From assembly GCF_037126465.1 (NCBI RefSeq), contig NC_088201.1, forward strand, positions 8,933,001 through 8,997,000: a stretch of DNA of 64,000 nt, in the 5' to 3' direction. Both the position numbers and the translations under genes were made by a program. Positions 1-11,522 of this stretch are shown piece by piece. Within the stretch, counting starts at the first letter, position 1. Each line of letters starts with the position of its first letter. A model generated the notes under the pieces. It saw only the letters and a list, made by a program, of their open reading frames with translations. It was not told the origin of the DNA and made no database searches. This stretch comes from Ornithodoros turicata (Eukaryota > Arthropoda > Arachnida > Ixodida > Argasidae).

Positions 1-56
1 CGTTTTTGTGGTTTAACTACAACTACCAACTACCCCTTGAAATTATAGTTTAACTA

Positions 57-83
57 GGATTGGATTGGATTGGATTGGATTGG
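57..83. repeat. (GGATT)n microsatellite
   Basis: About five tandem GGATT units. The same word recurs at about 7663, next to a retroelement tail, so it is probably a 3' tail of a truncated retroelement rather than a telomeric tract. Confidence 0.9.
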
Positions 84-304
84 AAAAAGAAAGAAAAATA
101 TGGTTAGTCCCGACCCAGTGAGAACTGGCTGCTCCAAAACGCGTTTGTGGGTGATAAAATAGAGCCAGAAAAAAGAGAATGTAGCGCCCTCTGTGGACGC
201 CATCATGATGACGACGACGCAATAAACGCGCCGGCCAGTTGTCAACTCTGGCAGGTGCACAGCACGGACCTATGTTCCTTATTATCCGCTAGGTATCCAC
301 AAGA

Positions 305-342
305 ACAAACAAACAAACAAACAAACAAACAAACAAACAAAA
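305..342. repeat. (AAAC)n microsatellite
   Basis: Roughly nine AAAC units. Similar (CAAA)n tracts occur at 2012-2024 and 34703-34727, suggesting a retroelement tail. Confidence 0.9.
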
Positions 343-1586
343 CCGGAAACAGGAAAGGGGTAGAGTGGGTGTAGCAGCATAAAGGAAAACGGGGCAAAGG
401 AAAGGGGAAGGCACCGAGAAACACTCACTGCATAATGCCAGATACCGTGCGAACACAGTGTCACAGAAGTTGTCACAGAGTGTCAACTACATCACTAGTG
501 TAACTACATCACAGCCTCAATAGTTAAAACTACTCTGTAACTACTGGGACGTAGTTTAACTACATTTTTAACTACCTTTGCGGTTCGTGCGCCGTGTCCA
601 TCATACACAGGCTGTTTAAACAGGACGATGCGCTCTACGTGGACCAGAACGGCTGGATAGTATTCAGAGCCGTGTGTTTTAGTCGCCCGTCCTTTTCTTT
701 CTTTCTTTTTTTTGCGTTTAATAATCCAGATATTTTTACGCCTCATACGATTACGTTGCATGTTTCCGTTTATTGACTTTTGACCCGAGGTGTAAATTAT
801 AAATTTGTAGAACGTGCCGAGAATCAGCAATCGCAACTATTTTCAGCGACGTATGGCTCACGTATAGACCTCTTGTTTCCAAGAGAGCGCCCCAACGTGG
901 CCAAAGAACGAAAGCCCGGGAATCTATCTATCGTGAATCTATGTATATAGTCTAGTTATAGAGGAGCAACATGCCCAAACGTCCACTTTGCTAAAATGCA
1001 TTTCTAGTACAACGGGACACTTCAAAGTCGCCGTAGCGCATGTCTTCGTCTCGTCTGTCCGTCGTTAGCGAGCATCGTCGGGACATGCCTGTTGTCTGAA
1101 CACTATACCGGCGGGCGGCACTGCTGAGAGGAAAGGGGACCCAGGCCCTTTTGCTCTGATTCGCCGTGTACCCGGATGGACATCAAATACGTACATGTGT
1201 GCCTGCACGCCATGCCAGCACGCCATGTATCGTGCTTACTTTTTTAGAATCGCGGGCAGAGCTGCGAAGCAGATTGGAGACAGACATAAAATGCGAATAG
1301 TTGTATAGCCCGCAGTAACCTAGCTACTGTAGTTAACTGCAGAAAAATTTAGTTTTAACTACTAGCTATGATTACATTCCCAGAGATAGTTTCTAACTAC
1401 TTTTAAACTACATACTCTGCAGTAGTTTAGCTAGTAGTTTAACTACATGTAGTTAACTACTTGCCATCACTTTCCACTTGGTACCGAATAATGAATGAAA
1501 CGGCTGTCTTCTCCAGAATGCATCTGGAACATGTTCTGTGTCAAAATTGAAAGCATTGTCATACAAGAATACTATATAGTCACTCA

Positions 1587-1628
1587 CCTAACAACAACAA
1601 CAAATAAGTTAATGATAATGAATGGGGA
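1587..1628 (-). repeat. Retroelement 3' tail, (CAA)n plus conserved block
   Basis: A (CAA)n tract is followed by AATAAGTTAATGATAATGAA and GGGG. The same block is found at 22315-22361 (same orientation) and inverted at 30850-30894. The shared block plus simple tail marks the 3' end of one retroelement family on the minus strand. The body is missing. Confidence 0.6.
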
Positions 1629-2175
1629 AAACACCCACCTCACCTAAATTGTATTGAAAGACTCACTTTCTGATAATCCGTGGCTTTCCCGTCGCGAGAC
1701 AACTATTACTTACTTGCTTTCTTTCGAAAGAAAAGAGCCCGAGAAACATACGGAACGATAACAGCATAAAACCAATTCTTCTACGCGTATGTACTTGAAT
1801 GAACAGAGCATCATTTCCTTGAGATTGAGAAGGTGGTAGTAGGGACAGAGGTACAAAACACAAGTCTAGACAGGGCAGTCATGTCCTGTCTACTTGTGAC
1901 TATGACATGACTATATAAATCGTGACTATGGCACGGGGTGATTCACCGCTGAAAAGCAGTACATTACACGCGTAACATAACATGAGAGATATGAGAATGA
2001 AGTTGTTGGTTTGTTTGTTTGTAAGAAAAAAAAAACAAGTTAAATGAGCTATGTACAAGCCGTTCACCAAACAATTGAGCTGTTTCTGCTGCCTGTGCTA
2101 CGCCGTACAAAAGGAAGATGAAGAAAAATAAGAACGAAATAAGAACCGATAGTCATGGGGGCACAGAGTATGATG

Positions 2176-2480
2176 CTAAAGCGTCTGGAGCAAACCGGTG
2201 GACACCATAGACTCCATGAACATATTAGACGACCTCGACGGTGTTGCACAGGGTTCTGATATGGGCCTATAATTGCAGCCAGGTCGAATGTGTGCCTGCT
2301 AGCTGTATTCAAACGAGCACAGAGTGGCCGCCTCTCCGTTTCGTTGAGCTCACACGCTATCAGGACATGCTCAATGTTCACCATGTGGAGCACCCATCTC
2401 TATGTTCTTCATTAAACATCCGTTCATCAGAAGCTATGACAAACATGGTTGTAGTCTTCGCTGGTCATATATCACGATGA
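2176..2480 (-). pseudogene. LINE ORF2 C-terminal fragment (RNase H-type LINE group)
   Basis: On the minus strand the frame reads NIEHVLIACE, the typical second half of the C-terminal zinc-knuckle of RNase H-bearing LINEs (EHVL-x2-C). It is followed by FDLAAIIGPYQNP and, after a frameshift, by MVSTGLLQTL and a stop at 2176-2178. The closing STGLLxxL matches the ends of the fragments at 5470, 25032 and 33624, so these are related LINEs. Reverse transcriptase and RNase H are absent (5'-truncated), and a frameshift near 2215 shows it is dead. Clade assignment (I/R1 group) is inference. Confidence 0.7.
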
Positions 2481-2499
2481 TTTATGCCCAGCCCTTTTG

Positions 2500-5260
2500 C
2501 CAGAAGCGAGTATTTCGTTTAAAATGGGTCGGCGCGCAGTTTGGCAGGATCTGGTCCAATAGCCAGAAAACTTTTATGAATACTTCCCACTAACATGAGG
2601 CAGTATGCAACGACGACAAAACACAAGCACACAGTTTGCACGAAGTTAGGCAAACTTTGTACAGCCTTGATGTCTCTGTGAACTACTCGCGCAAGGTCAT
2701 CAGACAACATTTTGAAAGCAGTAGCAACAACAGATATTTCACGCAGTCAATTCTAATTAGTCAAAGGAAGCGCGCCTGCTCAGCTGTTTATTCAGGATAC
2801 TACCACCACATTTACGAGTCGGGAACACGCAAATAGACGATTTCAGAAATTGCATGGATGGCCCACCAGAGAGCGCCGTGTTGCGAAAGCCCCGCTGCAC
2901 CTTGGGATTTAGTTTCCATGAGTCAGAGAGAAGAAGAAGAGCGCAAACGGTTTCGGTTTTCTCTCTCCTTCACCTCCCGCACCTTCGAGCAACAGGCAGA
3001 CGAGCACGAATGTAAACCATTTCTCATTGCGCGATGCGCGTGACTTGGGCGACGGAGTGCCCCCGTGCGGAGCACAAGCGCAATATCTGAAATCGTTTAT
3101 TGCATAGGCTGAACAAAAAATTAAGACAGATACACCAACGCCCAAGGAATCATGATCGGGGCATTGGTACGCTCACGATCCAGAGGCGATGTGGGCGCAG
3201 TGTAATAGACAAGTTCAGAAAATCCCAGGGTTCTTTGCGCACGCATTGCATCATGGGCGCTTGCTGAGCGGGGGAACTAAGAATAATCCTTCACATTTCG
3301 CTTTCACTGACCTTGACACGTCGTGAACAATGGACCGGTAGGGAAGAAATCGGAACAGTTTGGAGGCCACCCGTTTCTTTCGCATTAGTAAACTCGCATA
3401 GTTCAAAGCGACGCTAAGCACTCTGGGATTTTCGGAACTCGCCTATTGGTAGCACACCTGATCAGCAATCACCGAGTCTCCCTACCGACAGACGCTGTCT
3501 TTTGGTCAACTGCCAACTTTCAGAGTCGGGGAAAATACGCGAGCATCCGCACTACATGTGCAAAATATAAAAAAAAGACAAGCAAGGCAACATACACTAT
3601 AGTGCTGAATTACCTGCTAAAGTTGTGTTTGTCAAATTTGTGCCGTTAATTGCCTACAAACCATCTCCACCAATCGAACACCCGTGACAGAAGATGGTAT
3701 TGCTATTTTTTCAATACTTCTTTTAAATACTTCAGACGTATTTTTTGAATACTTCTGTAAAGCACCGGAGCTGCAAGCTCAGAGAATTTCTTGTATTCGA
3801 TAGCCTGATCCCTCAGTACGCTTGCGTCACAATTTTCGTCCCAATCGCGCTCAGTTTCTTCAAGAAAACTAAAATGGAAAATTACGTGCAACGCTGTGTC
3901 AAAGTCGCCACCAACCGTGCATTGCTCGTCAACTACAGCGGCAAAACTACATTGCATGCGCATAACACTGGATCTAAAACAAAAGAAGTCGGCTACGTAG
4001 CCATCATGAGCAGCAAGCCAGTCGGGAACATAGATCACTGTTGCTCGACAAATTGCGGATTATTTGTCGCCAGAGCTGTTTTACCGCAATTTTGCTTGCA
4101 AATTAAAAATATTTAGCGTTCCTTGTCACATATATAACTTGTTGTGTTGGGTGTACAAGCAACAAGCCGTTGAACTATGCCGACAACATAACCTGTCTGT
4201 CTTCTGCTTACGAAAGTCATTACAAGGGTCTCCTTCCGCTCATGCAGACTCACCAATAGTGAAGGCTGCGGCGGAGGATCACAGAGCCCAATAACAGAGC
4301 CGGACAAGATCGCCGTGGTAAATTTCAGTTAAATGTAACTTGAATGTGAGAAGCTCCAGATAAAATGTGCTCCGGTTACAATGTGACATAGATGTACACG
4401 CGGTTCTATTACGCTAAATGCAGTGACTGTACGTACAGCAAAGTCTGTAAGTAACCACAGCAATCTAGCGAGACCTTCAGGGCTTCCTCGTGTTTTGCTT
4501 TGCTTTTCCGTCCTTTGTCAAAAACACCTACTCCCACCCTTCTTCAATTTGAAAGAAATCCTCTACGTGTAATTAACGAGAAAGGTACATATGCAGAAGG
4601 AATGTGCAAGGTGCTGCGAATATTTCTTATATAAATGTGCACCACATACATTAATAATAATGCCTACTGTTAGTTCGCGGGCATAGTTCTCTTCGCATTA
4701 AACAAGTACACATAATACGTACCCAAATGTACGTGAGCGGCGCAAAGAGCCATTCCTATTCACATTTTAAATCTCCTAAATTACTCTCGTAACTTGCTTG
4801 CACCATTTAAGAAGCTAGGACACGCAATACACCGTCTGCAGCTCTTTGTCCAGGATATACCATATGCAAAGCAAAATAGATCGACATGTAATCGCCGCTC
4901 GCTGTTCAAAGAGCTCTTTAAATGCCTGGTCGAATCGGGTAATCTAATTAAGCACTCGTCGCTGAATTTGGCAACACTGACACCACCACTACGCAGAACT
5001 CGACCTCAAAATCCGTGTGATCGGGCAAGGCTATTTATTTTCCCGGCATTCCGACAGTCTGGCAGAGATCGTATAGAGTTCGTTGCGTGATCCAATTTTC
5101 CGCGAGCCCGAGATAATAGGCTGAGTGACGCAAGCCAACTTGAACACGGGTCCGGAAATGATGTTTGCATCCCGTATCTTCTCCCGAAGCATCCAAACTA
5201 GTGGGCAAAACAGTGGCTCTCATTTCCGTGCGCCTGGATAGTATGTCTCCGTAAGCTTCA
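2500..5260. other. Unassigned stretch
   Basis: No gene recognised. Around 3705-3760 there are repeated AATACTT words, resembling the word arrays of hAT MITEs elsewhere in the window, but I could not find both termini. A minus-strand open frame of about 110 codons (4038-3703) runs into these words. It resembles no family I know and starts at GTG, so I do not call it a gene. Confidence 0.4.
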
Positions 5261-5269
5261 TTCAGCCTC

Positions 5270-5470
5270 GTGGGCAAGCTACTGCCAACAGCGTTCCGTC
5301 CCCATAGGTTGGCATGGCATACTCGAAGGGTTTTTGAGGAGAGCTTGTCTGGTATGGACTCCCGAGCCTTCGACATCACGAAACTGTTAGGTCCTCAATC
5401 GTCCGACAAGGCGCTGAGGGCACTTGAAGATTTTCTACATACAACCGGGCTTATGGACATTCGATGATTC
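5270..5470 (+). pseudogene. LINE ORF2 extreme C-terminus
   Basis: The frame reads FDITKLLGPQSSDKALRALE and ends FLHTTGLMD with a stop at 5468. The order (F-D/N-I-x-K-x-LGP, then an FL-x-TGL ending) parallels 33505-33624 (FNICKVLGPW ... LRATGLL), so this is the tail of an RNase H-type LINE. The zinc-knuckle expected just upstream is not visible, so the fragment is 5'-truncated or decayed there. Downstream sequence to about 5700 may be its 3' untranslated region but has no diagnostic tail. Confidence 0.55.
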
Positions 5471-5783
5471 GCTGAATGTGTGCTGTGCGTTCCCCCAGAG
5501 AGTCCGAGATTTTACACCCACTTGGTTGAAACTTTTGAACTGCATGTTGAACTTTAACTCGTTCATCTGTTTGTATTTTCTGTGTGTATAAGCGTCATGG
5601 GGTAGCCAGACGTGGGTAGACGAATGGGCAGCCCCACTGTTAGGTAGGCGGTGTACGTTGGCCTATTACGTAGTACGGGAGTAAGGTAAGGTTTAGTAAG
5701 GAACTTTTTAGGTATTAGCTCCTACAGACGAGAAGTCGGCTACTGCAAGTCATTTACATGTGAAACTAAATAAGTATATGACG

Positions 5784-5890
5784 GTGACATTTCCTTGAGT
5801 ATGAGGAAGCGGAGAACGAAACACGCACAAAACACAAGAAGTGGAGAGGATAATGTTTCGTTCTCTGCTTCCTCAAGGAAATACCACCAT
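5784..5890. repeat. Fold-back repeat
   Basis: Left arm 5789-5822 and right arm 5855-5882 are inverted copies (core GGAAGC...AGAACGAAAC). A tail follows containing CTAGCTTACTTGCCTCC, similar to the tail of the fold-back at 23842-24012. Flanking AAATAAGTATATG (about 5767) and AAACAAGTAAGTG (about 5943) could be a decayed target duplication. Probably an older member of the snap-back insertion class. Confidence 0.5.
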
Positions 5891-7195
5891 CATCTACGTT
5901 ACACTAGCTTACTTGCCTCCTCTTGCATACTTTGTTCACCGTAAACAAGTAAGTGTGTAGGTGCGTGTACCGTATACGGCCTGTACATCACTTCCCCAGT
6001 TCCCCCATTGTGCAACGTTTTTCGTGGACGGTCTACAGTAAGGTTTCAACACCGTGCTACGCACGCCAAGCGAAACTGCCTTCGAGGAGATGTGCTCGCC
6101 TCTCATAAGCCTGAACGAGGCGATTAGAGCATATAGTGCTCTGGAACGACATTAAAGAACATTATCCTTTTCCTTTGCATGAAGGCACAAGGGCGTGATA
6201 AGTGCACTGCCATTTCGAGGAATAATCAGCACTACGATGCGTAATAGCATTTCCTCGAGCGTGTGCTCGAGACGATAACTCAGTTTAATTAGATAGGGGG
6301 TAATAGTTTCCGTTTGGATTGAGAACGTCTGATTGACGTGTAGTCAAGACCGACCATAAAAGATTTCACTCGCTAAGACTGGAGCAATGTGTGCTGGACA
6401 GCGAAAGAACGAAATATAACGTCCGCATTCGAATCTTTTTTCAACAAACCCAGGCGCGTGTGGATATTTCGATGTAAATCACAAAATTCGCTTCTCTCCT
6501 CTACGTCAAAATAAATCAATCGTAAACCTGCTCATAGTCAAAATGACGGCACGATATCATTGTTAAAGGCTTTCGCACGCCCATTTTTTCAGCACAGTTG
6601 AGACTGTAAATGAAAATGTAAGGATAAAGAAAAAAAAAACGCGATTTGATGCTGCCGAGCAGTGTGTCTTAAACGCGCCGACAATGTTTTGAAACGATAT
6701 ATTTACCAAATATTTCAAATTGACTGCGACTCACTTTCCTTTCGTTGGATATTGTCCCTTGCCAAACGCAGTTAAACCAGATGTGTTGTCGAAAGAAAAT
6801 GAATTGACTGATGTATTGATTCGACAGTAATGTCATAGTAATGTAATGCGACAGTACTGTCAAGTAACCCGCGGTGTTAGCATCGTTCAATGCCACGGAG
6901 AAAGCGCTCTCTGGCGGCACGTATACGGTTGGGTTCATGCTTTAGTGTAGGTTCATCTGTCGTCGTATGTGTTCTTTATATTGTATTGGTTTCCATACAA
7001 ATGATGAAGTGTTGCAACAGGGCATCGATGATTTTCTGCCTTCGGAGACAATTCAACGCAAAATGACTTCCGGCCAAACGGTACGCCACTAACTGCGCTT
7101 ACATGGACGGATATGTCGGCTAAAGGCCCCAGTCGACTGCTCGTTAAGGTCGGCTGGTGACGGTTTACATGTGTGTCGACTACGCCATAGAGCTC
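5891..7195. other. Unassigned stretch
   Basis: No coding, RNA or transposon signature recognised. Confidence 0.4.
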
Positions 7196-7198
7196 GGC

Positions 7199-7241
7199 AG
7201 GATTTTTTTCTCTTTCTTTTTCTATCACATCACATCACACA
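7199..7241 (+). repeat. SINE 3' tail ending in (TCACA)n
   Basis: A pyrimidine tract followed by CTATCACATCACATCACA. The same ending is seen at 50509-50572 and, in reverse, at 20015. Only the tail is present here. Confidence 0.55.
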
Positions 7242-7399
7242 TCAGTCGACTGATCCTCGAGTGAAGCGCTATCCCCGTCTATGAGTTATAACCATGAAAT
7301 TTAAGTACGTTACACACAACTTTGTCATCGCGTAAAATCTTTTACTTCTCCAAAATTACGCAAGGTATAAAGCATAGCCAAGGTCAGATTTTATAGGTC

Positions 7400-7565
7400 G
7401 CTGCGCTGTGCCGGGCTGGGCCAGGCCGGGTGTAGCCTAGAAATCTCTCTGGCTGGGGCCGGGCCCAGGTGAGGTATTGAGTCGTAGCGCCGGGCCCGGG
7501 CGGGTAAACCAAAAGAAGGCCGGGCTCGGACGGGCCCGGGCCAAAAAATTGGACCCGTGCAGTGC
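7400..7565. mobile_element. GC-rich hAT-type MITE (GCCCGGGC words)
   Basis: A 166-bp block of GCCGGGC/GGGCCCGG words in otherwise AT-neutral DNA. It is flanked by TATAGGTC (7392-7399) and TATAGATC (7566-7573), a 7/8 match of the 8-bp length expected of hAT target duplications. Ends read CGCTGTGCCGGGC and, inverted, CACTGCACGGG: weak terminal inverted repeats. No coding capacity. Confidence 0.55.
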
Positions 7566-7660
7566 TATAGATCCCACTGCCGACACGCCAAGTCCGTTCT
7601 CTAGAGTCATCCTATATTATCTCTATGAAGTCGACCGACGCAGTTTACATGGTGGAGTTC

Positions 7661-7711
7661 ATTGGATTGGATTGGATTGAGGTTTTACTGGCGCATGAGC
7701 AACTAAGGCTT
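7661..7711 (-). repeat. Retroelement 3' end (minus strand)
   Basis: GGATT units followed by GGTTTTACTGGCGCATGAGC and AACTAAGGC. The block is alignable with 10183-10245 and with the tiny insertion at 25127-25173, all read here as a reversed 3' end with a simple-repeat tail. Confidence 0.5.
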
Positions 7712-7735
7712 GGTGGAGTTCAGTTGACATTTGTC

Positions 7736-9198
7736 GTCGGAACTACCCAAGCCAAGCGACAACTCTTTTCAATCGACATGGACTGGTATGAGAACAGACC
7801 GACTTATTAGGCCGGCTTGTGTCACTCTCATGTAAACGCAGCTATTGAATGTGACAGGGTGACAATTAGATACACCACTGCCACGCACGTTTTTGATTTC
7901 GTCACAAAAAATACGGAACAACTTGCAAACCAATCTTGAGACTGATTAGGCGGTAGAGGTACTCGCAGATGGCCATACACGTATGTGAGAGGAGATCCAC
8001 ACCAGGGTGATTGGAATATTGGGTTCGCACACAACTGTTGCATGCTCGCACAGTGAAAACGTATTTGAAGAGTGCATTGGTTTATTTGAAAAACAGGTGA
8101 GGCATAATGAAGAAACTGATTTGAAGCATTATTTCCAAGTACACACAAAAAGAAATCAATCGAAAAATCCAAAATTCCACTCAAAAACATTCTACCAAAC
8201 AGGAATACCTTCAACTAGCGCAGTCCCTGTATGTCCTGTCAGATTCGTCAGCAGGGTTAGCTTGAGACATTTGGGATGTGCAACAGGCGCGTGTTGATAG
8301 CCGTTAACGGACATTGAGTGCCGGACGAGGACATATGGCCCAGCAGTGAGTAAACAAACCACCCTCCTGAAACTGTTTATATCCACGAGAGGGCAAGTCT
8401 TGTTTCCGACTACAATGTCTGGCAACCGCGCACACTTCATGAACGTCATCCTCTTACAAGCGAGCGGAGATAACTAACCACCCAACATTTTCAGTCGTCA
8501 CGAACGACCCTCACCGCCGCTCATAAAGGTGCACGCTAGCAAACTCGCTGCGACGCCTTTTATCTGGTGAATATTTCAAGCGACCAGTGCAGAGTACCTG
8601 TAGTCTGAGCGGAAGAGTTAAATTTTTCAGTTGGGTTACCTTGCACTTTAGGGTTCTATTAGGACCGTGAAATAATCCCTTTTGGAGGCACAACATTGTG
8701 CGACCGCTCGTCGCTTCAGCCTACATTATTACCCCTTTTATCGCTTACCTAGTTGGATGTAAACACGTACAGGGAACTGTTATAATGGCGAGCGGAATGC
8801 ACGACGCCATCGAACGACCACGCTTTAGAGACCTCGCAATTAGGGAATTAAATTAACGTTAGCGAATATTATAGTTACAGGAGCATACTGTAAAGTGAGC
8901 CCCTTTGCACGTGACTAGTCGTATGCGACGCTGTGCCCTTAGCGAATCCCGAGAGAGTGGTATCCGACGATGGGTGCGGGTGAGTGTGTATCGCTCGTTA
9001 AATACACAACGGTACAGGGAAGTTTATAACCGTTCAATATTCCGTGATAATAGCTGTATCATGCAGGAAAGCTTATGTGAGTGAATGCATTAAAAGGCTT
9101 TTCCGTTTAGGTTTCTAGTCTTTTTTACGGACCCACGTCAATGTGTTTCCTTATTAAGTTGTACGTAAACTAGATAAGGGCTTCTCTTCCTATTTCTG
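7736..9198. other. Unassigned stretch
   Basis: A plus-strand open frame at 8007-8297 contains a good splice-donor match (AAACAG then GTGAGG at about 8096), but no protein family is recognisable. Nothing else assigned. Confidence 0.35.
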
Positions 9199-9410
9199 AT
9201 TACAAGCGTAACATGAAAACGGTTAGGAGCAATTGAGGTTTATTTGAACAAGAACTTTCGTGCGAGAGGCCGCACTTCTTCAGGTTGAAGGAGAAAGACC
9301 TGAACAAGAAGGACCTGAAGAAGTGCAGCCTCTTGCACGGTTCTTGTTCAAAGTTCTTGTTCAAATAAACCTCAATTGCTCCTAACCGTTTTCATGTTAC
9401 GTTTGTGATT
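9199..9410. repeat. Large fold-back repeat
   Basis: Arms of roughly 75-80 bp: 9201-9275, inverted at 9330-9410, both containing AACATGAAAACGGTTAGGAG and TTGAACAAGAAC. Interior includes CCTGAAGAAGTGC. Near-identity of the arms (differences mainly in a 10-base duplication) suggests recent formation. No convincing target duplication was found. Likely a retroelement-derived inverted dimer (inference). Confidence 0.7.
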
Positions 9411-9497
9411 CCCTCATCCCCCGCGGGCTCCTTGATAGTGTTTCTTCTCTTTTTTTGTTTCCCATTTCGACGTATATCTCTGGTTACATAACTTTGA

Positions 9498-9560
9498 AAT
9501 ATATAATAACTATATATATATATTATAAATATAATATATTATATATATAAATATATAATA
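9498..9560. repeat. AT-rich microsatellite
   Basis: Imperfect (TA)n with TATAAAT interruptions, able to form cruciforms. Confidence 0.85.
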
Positions 9561-9905
9561 ACTTCAGCCTGCGTCGTCGTATTTCCGGAATTATTCGAAT
9601 GAGAGTTAGATAAAGGCTTGCCGTTGTATCAAAATCCAATAACACTACGGTTGCCACATTCTGATGAAACATGACCTGCACTTTACTTTCCATACCGTTT
9701 TACACGCTGTACTCCAAGCGCTAGGCCGCGAAATGCGTTTGGTGGACTTGAAGAAAACTTCGCCGGTGTTAGTTCACTGTCCGATGTATGAATCCCCCTC
9801 GGCCATATCTATCTGGCATATCTTTTATTCCTTTGCACTACATTCGAGCATGTGAGAAGTAAAATGTACCATTCCCTTTTCTCTATAGCTAGCTCGCTCA
9901 AGGTA

Positions 9906-9929
9906 TACCGCAGCTTAAGCGGTGAAACA
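9906..9929. repeat. Shared 24-base palindromic block, copy 1
   Basis: Contains the palindrome-like ACCGCAGCTTAAGCGGT followed by GAAACA. An exact 24-base copy is at 19606-19629 in the same orientation, with no obvious similarity on either side. Confidence 0.6.
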
Positions 9930-10182
9930 CCCCATATAACCATATAGGTATTTGTTATTTCTCAAGGTTTCGCGATCACCAAGTAACATCACCATTACTC
10001 CTTCACCTCTTTCAAAGTCTCTCTGCAATACTTAACGGGCGCCAAGTTCTTACATTGACGGATGTGGTGAGCGAAGTGCGCAGACTCTTTGCTGACACGA
10101 GGAAGGAAAAACTGCTGTTGCGAACACTATCTATAGGAACAACACAAACACACAGAGCGCTCTTCTAGTTCTATCTTCCGGA

Positions 10183-10245
10183 GTTGATGATGATGATGAT
10201 GATTCAGGTTTTTATGGCGCACGGACAACTAAGGTCATAGTGCGC
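10183..10245 (-). repeat. Retroelement 3' end with (ATG)n tail
   Basis: (ATG)n followed by GGTTTTTATGGCGCACGGAC and AACTAAGG. Same block as 7661-7711 and 25127-25173. Confidence 0.55.
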
Positions 10246-10954
10246 CAAAGCTATGGTGAAAAGACAATGGGGATGGTTGGTGACTATGTAAAAGCAGCAA
10301 GATTAAACTAAAACCATAGTTTTAGAAAGGTTTAGACAGTAAAACATGATGCATGAGCAGCGCTGGGTAAAACTATATTGTATTTAAATAGCCAATATCT
10401 TTAAAATAGTTAAAAACTCTCATGAAGGGTAAAAGAGGCTCATCACCCAACAACAACTTCCGGAGTTGTCTACTCCGAAATATACCTCAGGCACTAAAGT
10501 ACACGAGTTCGCGCGCAGTTTTCTTAGTTTTCGCTAATAAATCCGAATCAATCCTTGCCATGAGTCAAAGAATGCACGCGTTCAGCGAAGCGGAGCGAAG
10601 TATAATGTCGCACTATCTTTCCCATACTGTCCTCGCTATAGTGGGAGGCTCTTCGCGGTATCTCTCTTCAGTGACTTTCGATCCATGTCGTACGAAGAAA
10701 ATCATGTTTGTATCGATCCCAGACAAGTCTCGTCTCGTAAGTTCAATTGATAAGGTGTCTGAAATGAAGGCTGCCTCATCGACCGCACACGGGCACAATC
10801 GACAAAAAAGTTCCACCGTTGTCGGAGCCTGCATAACGAGAGAGATGGAGTACAATGTGCTAAAATAGGACGGCTATATATATGCGGGGAAAAAATACAC
10901 TGTCATAAACACGATACCAGCTATCTTGTGTTGGTCAATCCTAATACTTTGCTA

Positions 10955-11134
10955 ACGTAGATGGGTAGAAATCTAGCGAACCGTGAGAGAAGTAGGAATG
11001 GGGTTGCCTCACGACAGGAGCCGCCGATAATTCGAACAGAGACTGTTCTTCTGGGAAGAAGAGGAAGGACCAGAAGAAGAACAGTCTCTGTTCGAAATAC
11101 CGGCGGCTCCTGTCCTGAGGCAACTCTATTCCTA
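10955..11134 (-). mobile_element. Snap-back insertion with 14-bp target duplication
   Basis: A 180-bp insertion flanked by exact direct repeats CTAATACTTTGCTA (10941-10954 and 11135-11148). The interior folds into a long hairpin (arms 10991-11053 and 11070-11136, containing CGAACAGAGACTGTTCTTCT) plus an unpaired segment of about 35 bases at the left. Read on the minus strand this gives hairpin then 3' tail, the same plan as 23842-24012 and 45074-45237. Target duplications of 13-14 bp point to a retroelement, probably Penelope-like (inference). Confidence 0.7.
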
Positions 11135-11274
11135 CTAATACTTTGCTACGTGTATAGCCAAGGATAGTAACAATGATGGCTTAGTCAGTTCAGTCAGTCG
11201 TAAGCCACAGTTGTAAGCCACAGGCTTATGGACTTCACCAACAGTAGCGCGATGCGCAATCTATTATGACCACC

Positions 11275-11320
11275 TTTCATTTCATTTCATTTAATAACAC
11301 CCTTAAGGACCCGAGAGCAT
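11275..11320 (-). repeat. LINE 3' end with (TTTCA)n tail
   Basis: TTTCATTTCATTTCATTTAA followed by TAACACCCTTAAGGACCCGA. On the minus strand this is a retroelement 3' terminus ending in (AAATG)n. The extent of the body toward 11460 is unclear. Confidence 0.5.
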
Positions 11321-11522
11321 AACATAACGGGTAAAACAAAAGACATAAGAGAAGCAGACATCGAAATACATATAAAGCAATAGAAAAGAAGACTGAAATT
11401 AATACTGTGAAGTAAGTATATACATATAATTAACGTAAGAAGAAATGAAAGGAGGTCAACAAATTGAGCATTCGAGACATATTAAAACTGCTTAGCAAAA
11501 AGGTGTTTAAAAAAAGTGATCA

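Larger units (their letters stand above)
1..1474. mobile_element. Decayed AACTAC-word MITE with nested insertions
   Basis: Three blocks (1-54, 484-577, 1310-1474) are packed with AACTAC/GTAGTT words, including palindromic AGTTAACT. The last block ends TGCCATCACT at 1474, matching the right end (GGCCATCACTG) of the complete element at 23675-24414, so this is the same hAT-like family. The left terminus appears to lie before base 1. The stretch 55-483, with GGATT and AAAC microsatellites, looks like a later insertion. 578-1309 has no recognisable coding content. Confidence 0.5.

Noticed and set aside
57..83. (GGATT)n as a telomere-like repeat
   Set aside because: Arthropod telomeres are typically TTAGG; the GGATT tract is short, internal and recurs beside a retroelement tail.
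8007..8297. Plus-strand frame with CAG/GTGAGG donor at about 8096
   Set aside because: The implied exon is very short, no partner exon is visible, and the peptide matches nothing known to me.
10422..10868. 148-codon plus-strand frame from an ATG
   Set aside because: No recognisable motif, no flanking splice or promoter signals, and the opposite strand is open too.
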